Shown here in pieces: positions 20,894-30,208 of a stretch of 64,000 bases of DNA (position 1 is its first letter; each line of letters begins with the position of its first letter). The translations under genes and the position numbers were made by a program. Under the pieces are notes generated by a model. It was not told the origin of the DNA and did no database searches. It saw nothing but the letters and a program-made list of their open reading frames with translations. Source of the stretch: Zoogloea sp. (GTDB lineage: Bacteria > Pseudomonadota > Gammaproteobacteria > Burkholderiales > Rhodocyclaceae). The stretch spans positions 83,213 through 147,212 of the forward strand of contig NZ_JAFLDT010000002.1 in NCBI RefSeq assembly GCF_017302315.1, read 5' to 3'.

Positions 20894-21114
20894 CGCCCGG
20901 GGTGGATCGACGTTCGAAGCGGACTTGCTCCACAGATGGCGGGGGACTTTCCGGTTATCATCGGCGCCCGATGCCGGGCGGGTTTTCCCCCGTCTAGCCC
21001 TGGGCGACACCTTTCGCAACCAGGCCGGTTCCCGAAATCTGAAATACTGCGGCACTAGTATCTGCGTGTGGCGTCAGCGACACCCAGGATCCCTGGCCAG
21101 GTTGTGGTGGAAGA
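20894..21114. other. Intergenic region between ygiQ and the PTP cluster
   Basis: These 221 bp contain a GC hairpin followed by GGTTTTC (CGCCCG / CGGGCG, 20965-20980), which may end ygiQ transcription. An AT-richer stretch (about 21035-21065) may hold the promoter of the four-gene cluster. I see no ORF with support. Confidence 0.4.
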
Positions 21115-21726
21115 GTGGAAAATTTTGTCTATCGTGCGAGCCTTACCGGACGAATCGCGTCACTGATTGACGTTGGTTTCGGCACCTTCCGTGGTTTTGT
21201 GCGGTTTGTCCTGGGTGAGATGGCCTTTGTCGGCGGCAATCTGGCGCCTTTTGTCCAGCTCCAGCCCGAGCGGGTCCGGCGGCTGGTCTTTGTGTGCCTC
21301 GGCAATATCAACCGGAGTGCCTTTGGGCATGCCGTGGCGGCGGGGTTGGGCGTGCGGGTGATCTCCATCGGCTTGTCCACCACGACCGGGGCTCCCGCCT
21401 TTGAGAAGGCCCTCAGTACGGCCCCGGTTTATGGGGCCAGCCTCGCCGAACACCGCGCAACCGACTTCACGGATTACGCCTACCAGCCCGGCGATCTGCT
21501 GCTGGCCATGGAGGTTCGTCACGCCCATGAGCTGGTGCGCCGCGGGATTCCGGCCGATGCGGTTCTGCTCCTCGGCCACTGGTCACGCCCTCACCGGATT
21601 CACATCCACGATCCGCACCTGCACACCGACCAGTATTTCCGGACGTGTTTTGCGATCATCCATTCGGCGGTGGTGAACCTCGTCGAGGAACTGCGTCAGG
21701 CGGAAAGCCCATGTCTCATGTCATGA
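21115..21726 (+). CDS. Low-molecular-weight phosphotyrosine phosphatase-like protein
   Basis: A 203-aa protein whose core matches LMW-PTPs. The P-loop CLGNINRS contains catalytic Cys61 and Arg67, and the general acid is Asp166 in HDPH. About 55 residues precede the catalytic domain, partly amphipathic (FGTFRGFVRFVLGEMAFVGG), which is unusual for LMW-PTPs and may tether the enzyme to the membrane. LMW-PTPs often act on tyrosine kinases of polysaccharide export, but no such kinase is visible here. The GTG start at 21115 follows GGTGGAAGA. The gene overlaps the deacetylase gene by 16 bp. It is the first gene of the four-gene cluster. Confidence 0.8.
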   Translation: MENFVYRASLTGRIASLIDVGFGTFRGFVRFVLGEMAFVGGNLAPFVQLQPERVRRLVFVCLGNINRSAFGHAVAAGLGVRVISIGLSTTTGAPAFEKALSTAPVYGASLAEHRATDFTDYAYQPGDLLLAMEVRHAHELVRRGIPADAVLLLGHWSRPHRIHIHDPHLHTDQYFRTCFAIIHSAVVNLVEELRQAESPCLMS

Positions 21727-22685
21727 ACGTTTACCTGAGCTTCGATATCGAGGTCTGGTGCGGTAGCTGGGACGACCTTGATGGCCGGTTTCCGGCAAGC
21801 TTCGAACGCTATGTTTATGGTCGTTCGCCAAAGGGCGACTACGCCTTGCCCAAGACCCTGGAAATCCTTGCGAAGAACGGTCTCAAGGGGGTGTTCTTCG
21901 TCGAGCCACTGTTTGCTGCGCGCTTTGGAGTCGACAAGCTGGCGACCATCGTGGAGCTGATCCGCAGTGGCGGCCACGACATTCAGCTACATCTGCACCC
22001 CGAATGGTCGGATGAACTGCGGCCCCTCCCTTTTCCGGGGGCCAGCAGGAAGCGTCAGCACCTGGCCTATTACACGCTCGAAGAGCAGATCACGCTGGTC
22101 CGGCTGGGCCTTGATCTGCTGGCTCAAGTCGGCTGCACCGGGGTCAGCGCTTTTCGTGCCGGCAGCTTCGCCTGCAATGCGGATACCTACCGGGCGCTTT
22201 ACGCCTGCGGCATCGGTATCGACAGCAGTCTCAACGAGGTCGCCGCCAACAGCGGGCCCGACCTCCGCGGCACGCTCGATTTCACCCGCCCGCAGGCGTT
22301 CGAAGGCGTGGCCATCTTGCCCATGACGGTCTTTCGCGATGGTACCGGGCGTCTGCGGCCGGCCCAGCTGGGCGCCTGCAGCTTTGCGGAACTGAGCGAG
22401 GCTCTGGAGTCCGCGTATGAGTCCGGTACCGAGCACTTCGTCCTGCTGTCCCACAACTTCGAAATGCTCCGGCAGGACAGCCGCGTGCCCGATGGCATCG
22501 TCGTAGGGCGTTTCGAGGCCTTGTGCCGCTACCTCGGCATGCATGCGGAGCGTTTTCGGGTTGGGGCCATGGATACCCCTCTGGTGATTCGTCGGGCCGA
22601 TGGGGCGCGCGAGCTGGCAAAGGTCTCCATGGGCGCCACGCTCAGACGACATGGCGAGCAACTGGCCCGCCGCATCCTCGGGTAA
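21711..22685 (+). CDS. Polysaccharide deacetylase-family protein (WalW-like)
   Basis: A 324-aa protein of the NodB/carbohydrate-esterase 4 superfamily. The metal-binding motif 1 is the variant SFDIE (Asp12, Glu14). Motif 2 is HDIQLHLHPEW (His89, His94, His96). Motif 3 is FRAGSF (Arg149), and LLSHNFE near the C-terminus supplies the last histidine. This pattern resembles WalW-type deacetylases of LPS or exopolysaccharide clusters. There is no signal peptide, so it may act on a cytoplasmic precursor. ATG 21711 has GGAAAG before it; ATG 21723 is possible. Substrate unknown. Confidence 0.82.
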   Translation: MSHVMNVYLSFDIEVWCGSWDDLDGRFPASFERYVYGRSPKGDYALPKTLEILAKNGLKGVFFVEPLFAARFGVDKLATIVELIRSGGHDIQLHLHPEWSDELRPLPFPGASRKRQHLAYYTLEEQITLVRLGLDLLAQVGCTGVSAFRAGSFACNADTYRALYACGIGIDSSLNEVAANSGPDLRGTLDFTRPQAFEGVAILPMTVFRDGTGRLRPAQLGACSFAELSEALESAYESGTEHFVLLSHNFEMLRQDSRVPDGIVVGRFEALCRYLGMHAERFRVGAMDTPLVIRRADGARELAKVSMGATLRRHGEQLARRILG

Positions 22686-22775
22686 GCAGGGGCTGGGTAT
22701 GCCGCCTGTGTGCCTTTCCTCCTGCCGCGAGGGCCGCTGGCAGCCTGATCCGGTCAATGCTCCCGTGATGCCATC

Positions 22776-23882
22776 ATGAACCGTTCTTTCTCGGTCTATC
22801 TCGACGTCGTCCGTTTCACTGCGGCTTTCCTCGTCTATCTTTACCACTCGAATCAGCGTTTTCTTTCCGAAGCCATCCTGCCGGCCAGCCACTACGGTCA
22901 CAGTTCGGTGATCGTCTTCTTCGTGCTGTCGGGCTTCGTGATCGCCTTTGTCACCGATACCAAGGAGTCCCGGCTGCCGGCCTATGCGGCTAGCCGGATC
23001 TCCCGGGTGTTTTCCGTGACGGTGCCGGCCATCGTTCTGACCGTACTCCTCGATGCCATTGGTCGCCAACTGGTGCCGGAGATCTACTCCGGCTATCCCT
23101 TCGACCAGTTCGTCGCGCGCATCGGCGGCAGCCTCTTGCTGCTCAACGAGGTGTGGTTCATCTCCATTACCAGTTTCTCCAACGTTCCCTACTGGTCGAT
23201 CTGCTTCGAGTTCTGGTACTACGTGACCTTTGCCCTGGTGGTCTTCATGCCGAAGCGTCGCGGCCTCATCGCGGCGCTGCTCGTCGCGGTCGCACTCGGG
23301 CCTAAGTTCATGCTCCTTGCCCCCCTGTGGTGGCTGGGGGTGCTGCTCTACCGCTGGCGCGCCACCCAGGACTGGTCGGGTTCCGTGTCGCTGACGCTGG
23401 CGGTGCTGTCTTCCGTCGGCATCGTGGCCTTCCATGCCTTTGGTATCAGTGAGTGGTGTTCCGACTGGCTGATGGGGGTGATCGGCAAGGAGAACCACCG
23501 CCAGCTCACCTTTGCCAAGTTCTTCATTGGCGACTACATCCTGGGTGTACTGGTGTTTCTGAATTTCGCCAGCATGCGCAATGTGCTGGCGCACCATGGC
23601 CAGTCCTTGTTGCTGGTCGAGCGGCCGGTGCGCTTGGTGGCCAACTACACATTCACGCTCTACCTGCTGCACCAGCCCCTGTTTCTGTTCTGGGGGGCAG
23701 TCGTCCAGGGGGATCCGGCAGGGCCCGGCTTCTGGTTGACCGTCACGGCGCTGATGTTCATGACCGTCGGGGTGGTGGGGCACCTCACCGAGAACCGGCG
23801 CTACATCCTGCGCGATTTCCTGTTCCGCCTCATCTCCCGCATTCCTCTGGTGCGATCTGCGGAAGTTGCCCGCCATGACTGA
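22776..23882 (+). CDS. Membrane acyltransferase, OafA/YrhL (acyltransferase 3) family
   Basis: A 368-aa multi-pass membrane protein. It starts with the family motif LDVVRFTAAFLVYLYHS, carrying the conserved Arg and His, followed by HSSVIVFFVLSGFVIAF. These proteins O-acylate sugars in LPS O-antigen, exopolysaccharide, peptidoglycan or small molecules. About ten hydrophobic segments are visible. The stop overlaps the start of the ATP-grasp gene. The position after PTP and deacetylase genes suggests modification of the same glycan or glycoconjugate. Confidence 0.88.
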   Translation: MNRSFSVYLDVVRFTAAFLVYLYHSNQRFLSEAILPASHYGHSSVIVFFVLSGFVIAFVTDTKESRLPAYAASRISRVFSVTVPAIVLTVLLDAIGRQLVPEIYSGYPFDQFVARIGGSLLLLNEVWFISITSFSNVPYWSICFEFWYYVTFALVVFMPKRRGLIAALLVAVALGPKFMLLAPLWWLGVLLYRWRATQDWSGSVSLTLAVLSSVGIVAFHAFGISEWCSDWLMGVIGKENHRQLTFAKFFIGDYILGVLVFLNFASMRNVLAHHGQSLLLVERPVRLVANYTFTLYLLHQPLFLFWGAVVQGDPAGPGFWLTVTALMFMTVGVVGHLTENRRYILRDFLFRLISRIPLVRSAEVARHD

Positions 23883-25086
23883 CATGCAAAATGCGGCCCC
23901 CTGCTACGTGCTGGGCATCGAGACGCAGATCGGACTGAGCCTGATCCGCGAGCTGGGCGAGGCGGGCATTCCGGTGATCGGCATTGCCACCGACGCGAAC
24001 GCCATCGGTTTGCAGTCCCGCTATCTCGCCCATGGGGAGATCCTGCGCAAACCCCGCACGGACGAGGGCCTGGCGGAGCTGCGGTCCTTCGGGGAACGCC
24101 ATGGGCGCGGCTACCTGCTGACCGTTTCCGAGGCCAATACCAGCTGGCTGATTGACAACCGCGAGCACCTGGGGCTGATCACCCCCTTGCTGCCATCAAA
24201 GGATGCCTTTGCCCTCGTCCTCGACAAGGCCCGCACCCTGGAGGCAGCCGAGGCTGTCGGCATTGATGTGCCCCGAAGCGCCAGCCCGGCCGATTGGGCA
24301 GCGGTTGAGGCGCTGGCCCGGGACTTCCGCTTTCCTGCGGTGCTCAAGTGGTCGGACCCCAACGCCGTCGCGGCTGCCCTGGGTGCGCAGGGCATCGATC
24401 TGGTGAAGGCCGAGTATGTCTATACCGCGGGCGAGTTCCTGAAGGTTGCCGAGCGCTATCGGAAAGTGGGCCAGTGGCCCCTGGTCCAGGAGTATTGTGC
24501 GGGGGTCGGCCTCGGGCAGTTCTTCTTCATGCACCGTGGTCAGGCGGTACGGCGCTTCCAGCACCTGCGCATCGCCGAGTGGCCGCCGGAGGGCGGGTTT
24601 TCGAGCGTCTGCGATGCGGTGCCGCTGGAGCAGTTCGTCCCATTGCAGGAGAAATCCATCCGCCTGCTGCAGCACATCGGCTGGGACGGCGTGGCGATGG
24701 TTGAATACCGCTACGACCCGGCCAGCGGGCGTGCCGTGCTGATGGAAGTGAATGGCCGTTTCTGGGGCAGTTTTCCCCTGGCAATGTACTGCGGGGCCGG
24801 GTTCGGCTTGCTTGCCTACAGTCTGCAGGGGCAGGGGCGGATGCCCGACCTGCCGCCGCAGGACGACACCTTGCGCTGCCGGATGGTGGCCACCGAATTG
24901 AAGCGCCTGAGGCGCATCCTGTTGCAGCCCGGCCAGATCCGCGACCGGACTTTCCAGGTGCGTCCGCTGCATGAGGTGCTGCGCTTTGTCGGAGACTTCC
25001 TGCGCCCGTCGGTGCGCTACTACGTGTGGAGTCTGAAGGACATCAAGCCCTTCATCCGCGATGTCAGGAACATGCTGGGCATTTGA
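23875..25086 (+). CDS. ATP-grasp family ligase (predicted carboligase)
   Basis: A 403-aa soluble ATP-grasp protein similar to predicted carboligases of COG3919. The N-terminal pre-ATP-grasp region (GIETQIGLSLIRELGEAGIPVIG) is followed by the ATP-binding domain, with LKWSDPNA, LVQEYCAGVG and the metal-binding VLMEVNGRFWGSF. Such enzymes join a carboxylate to an amine or similar nucleophile through an acyl-phosphate. The exact substrates are unknown. ATG 23875 overlaps the acyltransferase stop and follows GGAAG. It is the last gene of the cluster and may add an amino acid or other acyl group to a surface glycan or soluble metabolite. Confidence 0.85.
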   Translation: MTDMQNAAPCYVLGIETQIGLSLIRELGEAGIPVIGIATDANAIGLQSRYLAHGEILRKPRTDEGLAELRSFGERHGRGYLLTVSEANTSWLIDNREHLGLITPLLPSKDAFALVLDKARTLEAAEAVGIDVPRSASPADWAAVEALARDFRFPAVLKWSDPNAVAAALGAQGIDLVKAEYVYTAGEFLKVAERYRKVGQWPLVQEYCAGVGLGQFFFMHRGQAVRRFQHLRIAEWPPEGGFSSVCDAVPLEQFVPLQEKSIRLLQHIGWDGVAMVEYRYDPASGRAVLMEVNGRFWGSFPLAMYCGAGFGLLAYSLQGQGRMPDLPPQDDTLRCRMVATELKRLRRILLQPGQIRDRTFQVRPLHEVLRFVGDFLRPSVRYYVWSLKDIKPFIRDVRNMLGI

Positions 25087-25175
25087 GATCGGTTCCCGCG
25101 GGTCGTCTCACGGCCCCATTGACCTTACCCCGCGGCTGATGCACCTTTCCCCTACAAGAACACGGGGGAGACACC

Positions 25176-26234
25176 ATGAGCATCCACAGGAAGCCCATCG
25201 GCGAACGTATCGACTGGCTTTACGATGTGGCGCGCCGGTATTCGGCGGCCTACTGTGACCCGGAGGCCAGTATGGCCCGGGAGCGTCACCGGGCGCGGCA
25301 CCCCACCGCCATTGCCGTGCTCAAGTGCATGGACGGGCGCATCAACATTCCCATCGCCACCAACACGCCGCCGGGCATCATCCAGCCCTTCCGCAACCTG
25401 GGGGGCTTCTTCGATCTGGGCTGGCCCCACCTGGGCGAGGTACTCGAACACTACGTCCATGACCGGGTGCGCAGCGGTCAGCGGGTGCTGATGTTCATTA
25501 CCTACCACTATTCCCGTGGTGAGCCTCACCGCTGCTGTGCCGGCTTCAACTATCACACGGACCAGGCCATCGCCCATGTGTTCGGGGTCAAGGGGCAGGT
25601 GGAGCACGTGTTCGGGCGCGGGCACGCCACGGTTTATCCCCTGGTCTGCGGTTTCGAAACCGACGAGGACGCGCTGGTGCTGCACGGGGCCGGCGGCGCC
25701 ACCCTGGATGTGTCCACCCTGGCGGCAGATGAAACCGAGGCCAGCCTGCGGGCGCGCCTGCAACCCCTGTTTCCCGACATGCCGGGGGTGATGCTGGCCG
25801 ATCTGGCGCGACTGGTGGCGGGCAACATCGCTCATGTGGCGGAGGTGCGCAAGCTGGACAGGCAGCTCGACATCGAGCACCGGGAATGGATGATCTGCGT
25901 GGGGCGGGGCTTCGACTTCCTGCACGCCCCCAACCTGGCGCTGATCATCGGCCCCTACAGCCCCGATCTCGCCGATCCCATCCGCAAGGCTGGCGCCATC
26001 ATCGCCTCCAACATGAAGGGGGGGCGCATTCCGGATGACGGCTTCCTGCTGCTGGCCTCCTCGCCCTACCAGGACATCGGCTCGGACCGGGCCCGGGCTG
26101 AGCTGAAGGCGCGCTTCATGGCGCACTTTGCTGCCGAGGTGATCCGCCGCGACCTGCCCGATCTGGCCCCCCGGATGACGGTGCATGCGGCCGTACTGAA
26201 CTGGGCCACCCGGGGGCTGGAAGCGCTGGATTGA
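25176..26234 (+). CDS. Beta-carbonic-anhydrase-like zinc protein
   Basis: A 352-aa soluble protein that I do not recognise as a named family. It has a beta-carbonic-anhydrase signature: CMDGR (Cys51, Asp53, Arg55) and PHRCCAG (His118, Cys121), matching the CxDxR and HxxC zinc-ligand motifs at similar spacing. It is longer than classic beta-CAs (about 200-230 aa), and the rest looks different, somewhat as in the carboxysomal CsoSCA branch. It could hydrate CO2 or be a non-enzymatic relative. ppc, whose enzyme uses bicarbonate, lies close by on the other strand. A GGGGGAG box precedes the ATG. Function is inferred from the motifs only. Confidence 0.5.
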   Translation: MSIHRKPIGERIDWLYDVARRYSAAYCDPEASMARERHRARHPTAIAVLKCMDGRINIPIATNTPPGIIQPFRNLGGFFDLGWPHLGEVLEHYVHDRVRSGQRVLMFITYHYSRGEPHRCCAGFNYHTDQAIAHVFGVKGQVEHVFGRGHATVYPLVCGFETDEDALVLHGAGGATLDVSTLAADETEASLRARLQPLFPDMPGVMLADLARLVAGNIAHVAEVRKLDRQLDIEHREWMICVGRGFDFLHAPNLALIIGPYSPDLADPIRKAGAIIASNMKGGRIPDDGFLLLASSPYQDIGSDRARAELKARFMAHFAAEVIRRDLPDLAPRMTVHAAVLNWATRGLEALD

Positions 26235-26236
26235 AG

Positions 26237-27160
26237 CTAGCGGAAGTAGTCGGGTACGAACATCTCGGGCGGAACTTCGTGGCGCACGTAGTCGGGGTTT
26301 CGAACGCGGGCCGGCAGATCAACCAGGGGGCGCTCCACCTCCGCGTAGGGGATCTCGCCCAGCAGATGGTGGATGCAATTGAGGCGGGCGGCCTTCTTGT
26401 CGTCGGCCTGGACGATCCACCAGGGGGCTTCGGGGATGTGAGTGCGTTCCAGCATGATCTCCTTGGCCTCGGTGTATTTTTCCCAGCGGGCGCGGGACTC
26501 CAGGTCCATGGGGCTCAGCTTCCATTGCTTCAGGGGGTCGTGGATGCGTGACAGGAAGCGGAAGTGCTGCTCTTCGTCGGTGATCGAGAACCAGTACTTG
26601 ATCAACTGGATGCCCGAACGCACGAGCATGCGCTCGAACTCGGGTACCGAGCGGAAGAATTCTTCGTAATCCTCATCCGAGCAGAAGCCCATGACCCGTT
26701 CGACGCCCGCCCGGTTGTACCAGCTCCGGTCGAACAGCACGATCTCGCCGGCGGCCGGCAGGTGCGGGACGTAGCGCTGGAAGTACCACTGGGTGCGCTC
26801 CCGGTCGTTGGGGGCGGGCAGGGCCACCACCCGGCACACCCGGGGGTTGAGGCGCTGGGTGATGCGCTTGATGACGCCACCCTTGCCGGCCGCATCGCGG
26901 CCTTCGAACAGGATCACCACCCGGTGCTTGGTGGTGGCCACCCAATCCTGCAGTTTCACCAGTTCACCCTGCAGGCGCAGCAGCTCCTTGAAGTAGCGCT
27001 GGCGCTGGGCCTTCTCTTCGTCGGTCGGCGGATGGGCTGCGCCGCTGCCGATTTCCTCGAAACGACGGTCGTCGAGTTCCAGCTCGAGTTCTTCGTCGTA
27101 GCTGTCAAGGAGTTCGCGTTCCAGGCGACGGTGCAGGTCGCCGATTTCCTGATTGTCCAT
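26237..27160 (-). CDS. ppk2: Polyphosphate kinase 2
   Basis: A 307-aa PPK2-family enzyme that transfers phosphate between polyphosphate and nucleotides, usually making GTP or ATP. Walker A is GRDAAGKGG (about 87-95). Walker B lies in VLFDRSWYNRAG (about 141-152), and the lid region is rich in Arg. The acidic N-terminal stretch is typical of class I members. The ATG at 27160 follows a GGAGACC box. It lies downstream of ppc on the same strand, 85 bp away, with no strong terminator between. Confidence 0.93.
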   Translation of the reverse strand: MDNQEIGDLHRRLERELLDSYDEELELELDDRRFEEIGSGAAHPPTDEEKAQRQRYFKELLRLQGELVKLQDWVATTKHRVVILFEGRDAAGKGGVIKRITQRLNPRVCRVVALPAPNDRERTQWYFQRYVPHLPAAGEIVLFDRSWYNRAGVERVMGFCSDEDYEEFFRSVPEFERMLVRSGIQLIKYWFSITDEEQHFRFLSRIHDPLKQWKLSPMDLESRARWEKYTEAKEIMLERTHIPEAPWWIVQADDKKAARLNCIHHLLGEIPYAEVERPLVDLPARVRNPDYVRHEVPPEMFVPDYFR

Positions 27161-27245
27161 GGGGTCTCCGGTCGGGGGGGAAGAAAAAGCCGGTTGCAGG
27201 GGGCTAGCCTGCACCGGCTGTGTTGCACCTTGTCGACCGGGGCGC

Positions 27246-30008
27246 TCAGCCGCTGTTGCGCAGCCCCGCGGCAATGCCGTTGATGGAAAGGTGGATGCCG
27301 CGCCGGACGCGCTCGTCCTGGTGGCCTTCCCGGTAGCGGTGCAGCAGTTCGACCTGCACGTGGTTGAGCGGGTCCAGGTAGGGAAAGCGGTTGCGGATGG
27401 AGCGCTTGAGCAGGGGGTTGGCGTCAAGCAGCTCGGCCTGTCCGGTGATGGAGAGGAGCATCTCGATGGTGCTGGCGTGCTCCTTGGCTATGCGCGGGAA
27501 GATGGCTTCGCGCAGGGCGCTGTCCTTGACCAGTTCGGCATAGCGGCTGGCGATGGCGATGTCGCTCTTGGCCAGTACCATGTCCATGTTGGAGAGCAGG
27601 GTGGCGAAGAAGGACCACTCCTTGTGCATGGCTTGCAGGCGCGCCAGGCCGGCGTCGCCGTGCTTCTTCAGGTAGGCGTGGACGGCAGAGCCGAAGCCAT
27701 ACCAGCCCGGCAGCATGATGCGGCACTGGGCCCAGCTGAATACCCACGGGATGGCGCGCAGATCCTCGATGGCAGTGGATTTCTTGCGGGAGGCGGGGCG
27801 GCTGCCGATGTTCAGCGCGGCGATCTCCGAGATCACGGTGGATTCCCAGAAATACTGCTCGAAGCCGTCGGTCTCGTAGACCAGGTTGCGGTAAGCCTGG
27901 AAAGCCGCTTCGGACAGCTCGTCCATGGCCTCCAAGTACTCGGGGCGGGGGGCCGGGTCGCGGGGGGCAAAGAGGGTGGCCTCCATGGTGGCGGCCGCCA
28001 GCACCTCTAGGTTGCGCCGGCCGACTTCCGGGTTGGCGTACTTGGAGGCGATCACCTCGCCCTGTTCGGTCAGGCGGATCTGGCCCTGCACGGCGCCGCC
28101 CGGCTGGGCCAGGATGGCCTGATAGCTGGGGCCGCCACCGCGGCCGACGGAGCCGCCGCGGCCGTGGAACAGGCGCAGGCGCACACCATGGCGGGCAAAG
28201 GTGTCCACCAGGCCGATCTCGGCCTTGTAGAGTTCCCAGCCCGAGGTGAGGAAGCCGCCGTCCTTGTTGCTGTCGGAGTAGCCGAGCATCACCTCCTGCT
28301 CCTTGCGGCGGGACGCCAGCAGGGCCATGTAGGCGGGCAGGGCGAACAGGCGGTCCATGACCCCGGCGGCGTTCTGCAGGTCGCCGATGGTCTCGAACAG
28401 CGGAATGATGTTCACGTCGAGGGCGCCTTCCAGGGGGCGCAGCAGGCCGGTCTCCTTGGCCAGCACGGCCACTTCGAGGATGTCGGAGACGTCGTCGGTC
28501 TTGGAGATGATGCAGTTGGGCACGGCGGCCTTGCCGTAGCGCAGGTGGGCGGCGCGGGCGGCGCGGAAGATCGCCAGTTCGCCCTGGCTCTCTTCGGAGT
28601 AGTCGATCCACGGGGACGCCAGGGGACGGGGTGTGGCCAGTTCCTCGAGCAGCATCTCGATGCGGCCGGCTTCGTCCAGGGCCAGGTAGTCGCGGCTCGG
28701 GTCAATGGACTTGATCAGTTCGGCGACGACGCGCTCGTGGACGTCGGAGTTTTGGCGCAGGTCGATGGGCGCCAGGTGAAAGCCGAACACCGACACGGCG
28801 CGGCGCAGGTGGCGCAGACGCCCCCGGGCCAGGGCGCCGAGGCCGTTGGCGGTGAGGGAGCGGTGCACGACCTCCAGTTCGTCAGCCAGCTCGTCGGGGC
28901 CGGCGTAGGGCGCAGCGGCGGCCACCGCATGGCGCGGGGGTTGATGGCCGAGGAGTTGCGCGTAGGTGGCCGCGAGGCGGGCATAGACGCCGGTCAGGGC
29001 GCGGCGGTAGGGCTCGTCGCTGCGGTGGGGCGAGCCATCCGGCGAGGCGCCGGCCAGACGCAGCAGGGCATCCGAGGCGCTGACCAGGCCCTGGGCCACC
29101 GAAAGCTGGGAGCCCAGGGTGTGCACTTCATCCATGTAATAGGTGAGGACCTTCTCGGCCTGGGTGGCCAGGGCTTTCTCAAGGATCTCGGCGGTGACGA
29201 AGGGGTTGCCGTCCCGGTCGCCGCCGATCCAGCTGCCAACACGCAGGAAGTTGGGCAGCTCCATGGCGCCCCAGGTCCGGTCACGGCTGGCGAGGCGGTC
29301 TTCAAGGCCCGCGTATAGGCGTGGCAGCTCACGCAGGAAGGTGTAGTCGAAGTAGGACAGGCCGTTGCTCACCTCGTCCATCACCGACAGCTTTTCGGTG
29401 CGCAGCATGCGGGTCTGCCACAGGGTAAGCACGGCGCGGCGCAGGGCCTCGAAATTGGCGTCCTGCTCCTCGGGGGTCAGCTGCATGCGGTCGCGCTCGT
29501 CGAGCAGGCGGGAGATGACCATCTGACAGTTTAGGATGCTCTTGCGCTGGACTTCGGTGGGGTGGGCGGTGAGCACCGGCACCACGTTGGCCGTGTCGAA
29601 GAAGGCGGCCAGTTCGGTGCTGCCCATGCCGGCATCGAAAGCGCGCTGCAGGGCATGGGCCAGGCTGCCTTCCCGGGGCGCCGAGCCGGCGATCTGGTGG
29701 GCGCGGGAGCGGCGGATGTGATGCTGGTCCTCGGCGATGTTGCAGAGATGCGAGAAGTAACTGAAGGCGCGTACCACGTCGATGGTCTGGTCACGGGACA
29801 GGGAGTCGAGGGTGGCCTCCAGCTCGCGGCGGGCGCCATGATCCTCGTGGCGGCGAAAGCGGATGGAGCTCTGGCGGATGGTCTCCACCAGATCGAACAC
29901 CGCCTCGCCCTCCTGGGCGCGCACAGTGTCACCCAGCACGCGGCCGAGCAGGCGGATATCGTCGCGGAGGGGGAGGTCTTTGTCTTCGCTCGTGTTCGTG
30001 TCGCTCAT
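27246..30008 (-). CDS. ppc: Phosphoenolpyruvate carboxylase
   Basis: A 920-aa enzyme that carboxylates PEP with bicarbonate to oxaloacetate to refill the TCA cycle. The catalytic His is in [12 protein letters not shown] (about residue 149), and the arginine-glycine loop [13 protein letters not shown] is at about 617. The C-terminus is RNSG instead of the common QNTG, a conservative variation. The ATG at 30008 is the first sensible start; an in-frame upstream ATG lies inside the divergent promoter region. Divergent from hemC. Acetate and other C2 growth may depend on its balance with the glyoxylate cycle. Confidence 0.96.
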   Translation of the reverse strand: MSDTNTSEDKDLPLRDDIRLLGRVLGDTVRAQEGEAVFDLVETIRQSSIRFRRHEDHGARRELEATLDSLSRDQTIDVVRAFSYFSHLCNIAEDQHHIRRSRAHQIAGSAPREGSLAHALQRAFDAGMGSTELAAFFDTANVVPVLTAHPTEVQRKSILNCQMVISRLLDERDRMQLTPEEQDANFEALRRAVLTLWQTRMLRTEKLSVMDEVSNGLSYFDYTFLRELPRLYAGLEDRLASRDRTWGAMELPNFLRVGSWIGGDRDGNPFVTAEILEKALATQAEKVLTYYMDEVHTLGSQLSVAQGLVSASDALLRLAGASPDGSPHRSDEPYRRALTGVYARLAATYAQLLGHQPPRHAVAAAAPYAGPDELADELEVVHRSLTANGLGALARGRLRHLRRAVSVFGFHLAPIDLRQNSDVHERVVAELIKSIDPSRDYLALDEAGRIEMLLEELATPRPLASPWIDYSEESQGELAIFRAARAAHLRYGKAAVPNCIISKTDDVSDILEVAVLAKETGLLRPLEGALDVNIIPLFETIGDLQNAAGVMDRLFALPAYMALLASRRKEQEVMLGYSDSNKDGGFLTSGWELYKAEIGLVDTFARHGVRLRLFHGRGGSVGRGGGPSYQAILAQPGGAVQGQIRLTEQGEVIASKYANPEVGRRNLEVLAAATMEATLFAPRDPAPRPEYLEAMDELSEAAFQAYRNLVYETDGFEQYFWESTVISEIAALNIGSRPASRKKSTAIEDLRAIPWVFSWAQCRIMLPGWYGFGSAVHAYLKKHGDAGLARLQAMHKEWSFFATLLSNMDMVLAKSDIAIASRYAELVKDSALREAIFPRIAKEHASTIEMLLSITGQAELLDANPLLKRSIRNRFPYLDPLNHVQVELLHRYREGHQDERVRRGIHLSINGIAAGLRNSG

Positions 30009-30062
30009 CGTGGCGGATCCTGTCCTGTCGGTTGTCGGCGCGGAAGGCGCATCGGGGCCCCA

Positions 30063-30071
30063 TGCTAGAAT
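30063..30071 (+). promoter_or_regulatory. Extended -10 promoter candidate of hemC
   Basis: TG-C-TAGAAT, an extended -10 element, lies in the ppc-hemC divergent region. The -35 is poor. Transcripts would have a leader of roughly 130 nt before the GTG start at 30209. Confidence 0.5.
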
Positions 30072-30208
30072 CCCGACCCGAATGGCCGCCATAGGTGCCT
30101 ACCCTGATGCTGCACTGCGCAAGCATGCAGATTGCCCCGGTTAGCCCGTGTTTGTCCATATCGCCGCGTCAGCCCGATCATCCTTTCAGCCATCCGAGCC
30201 CGAATACC

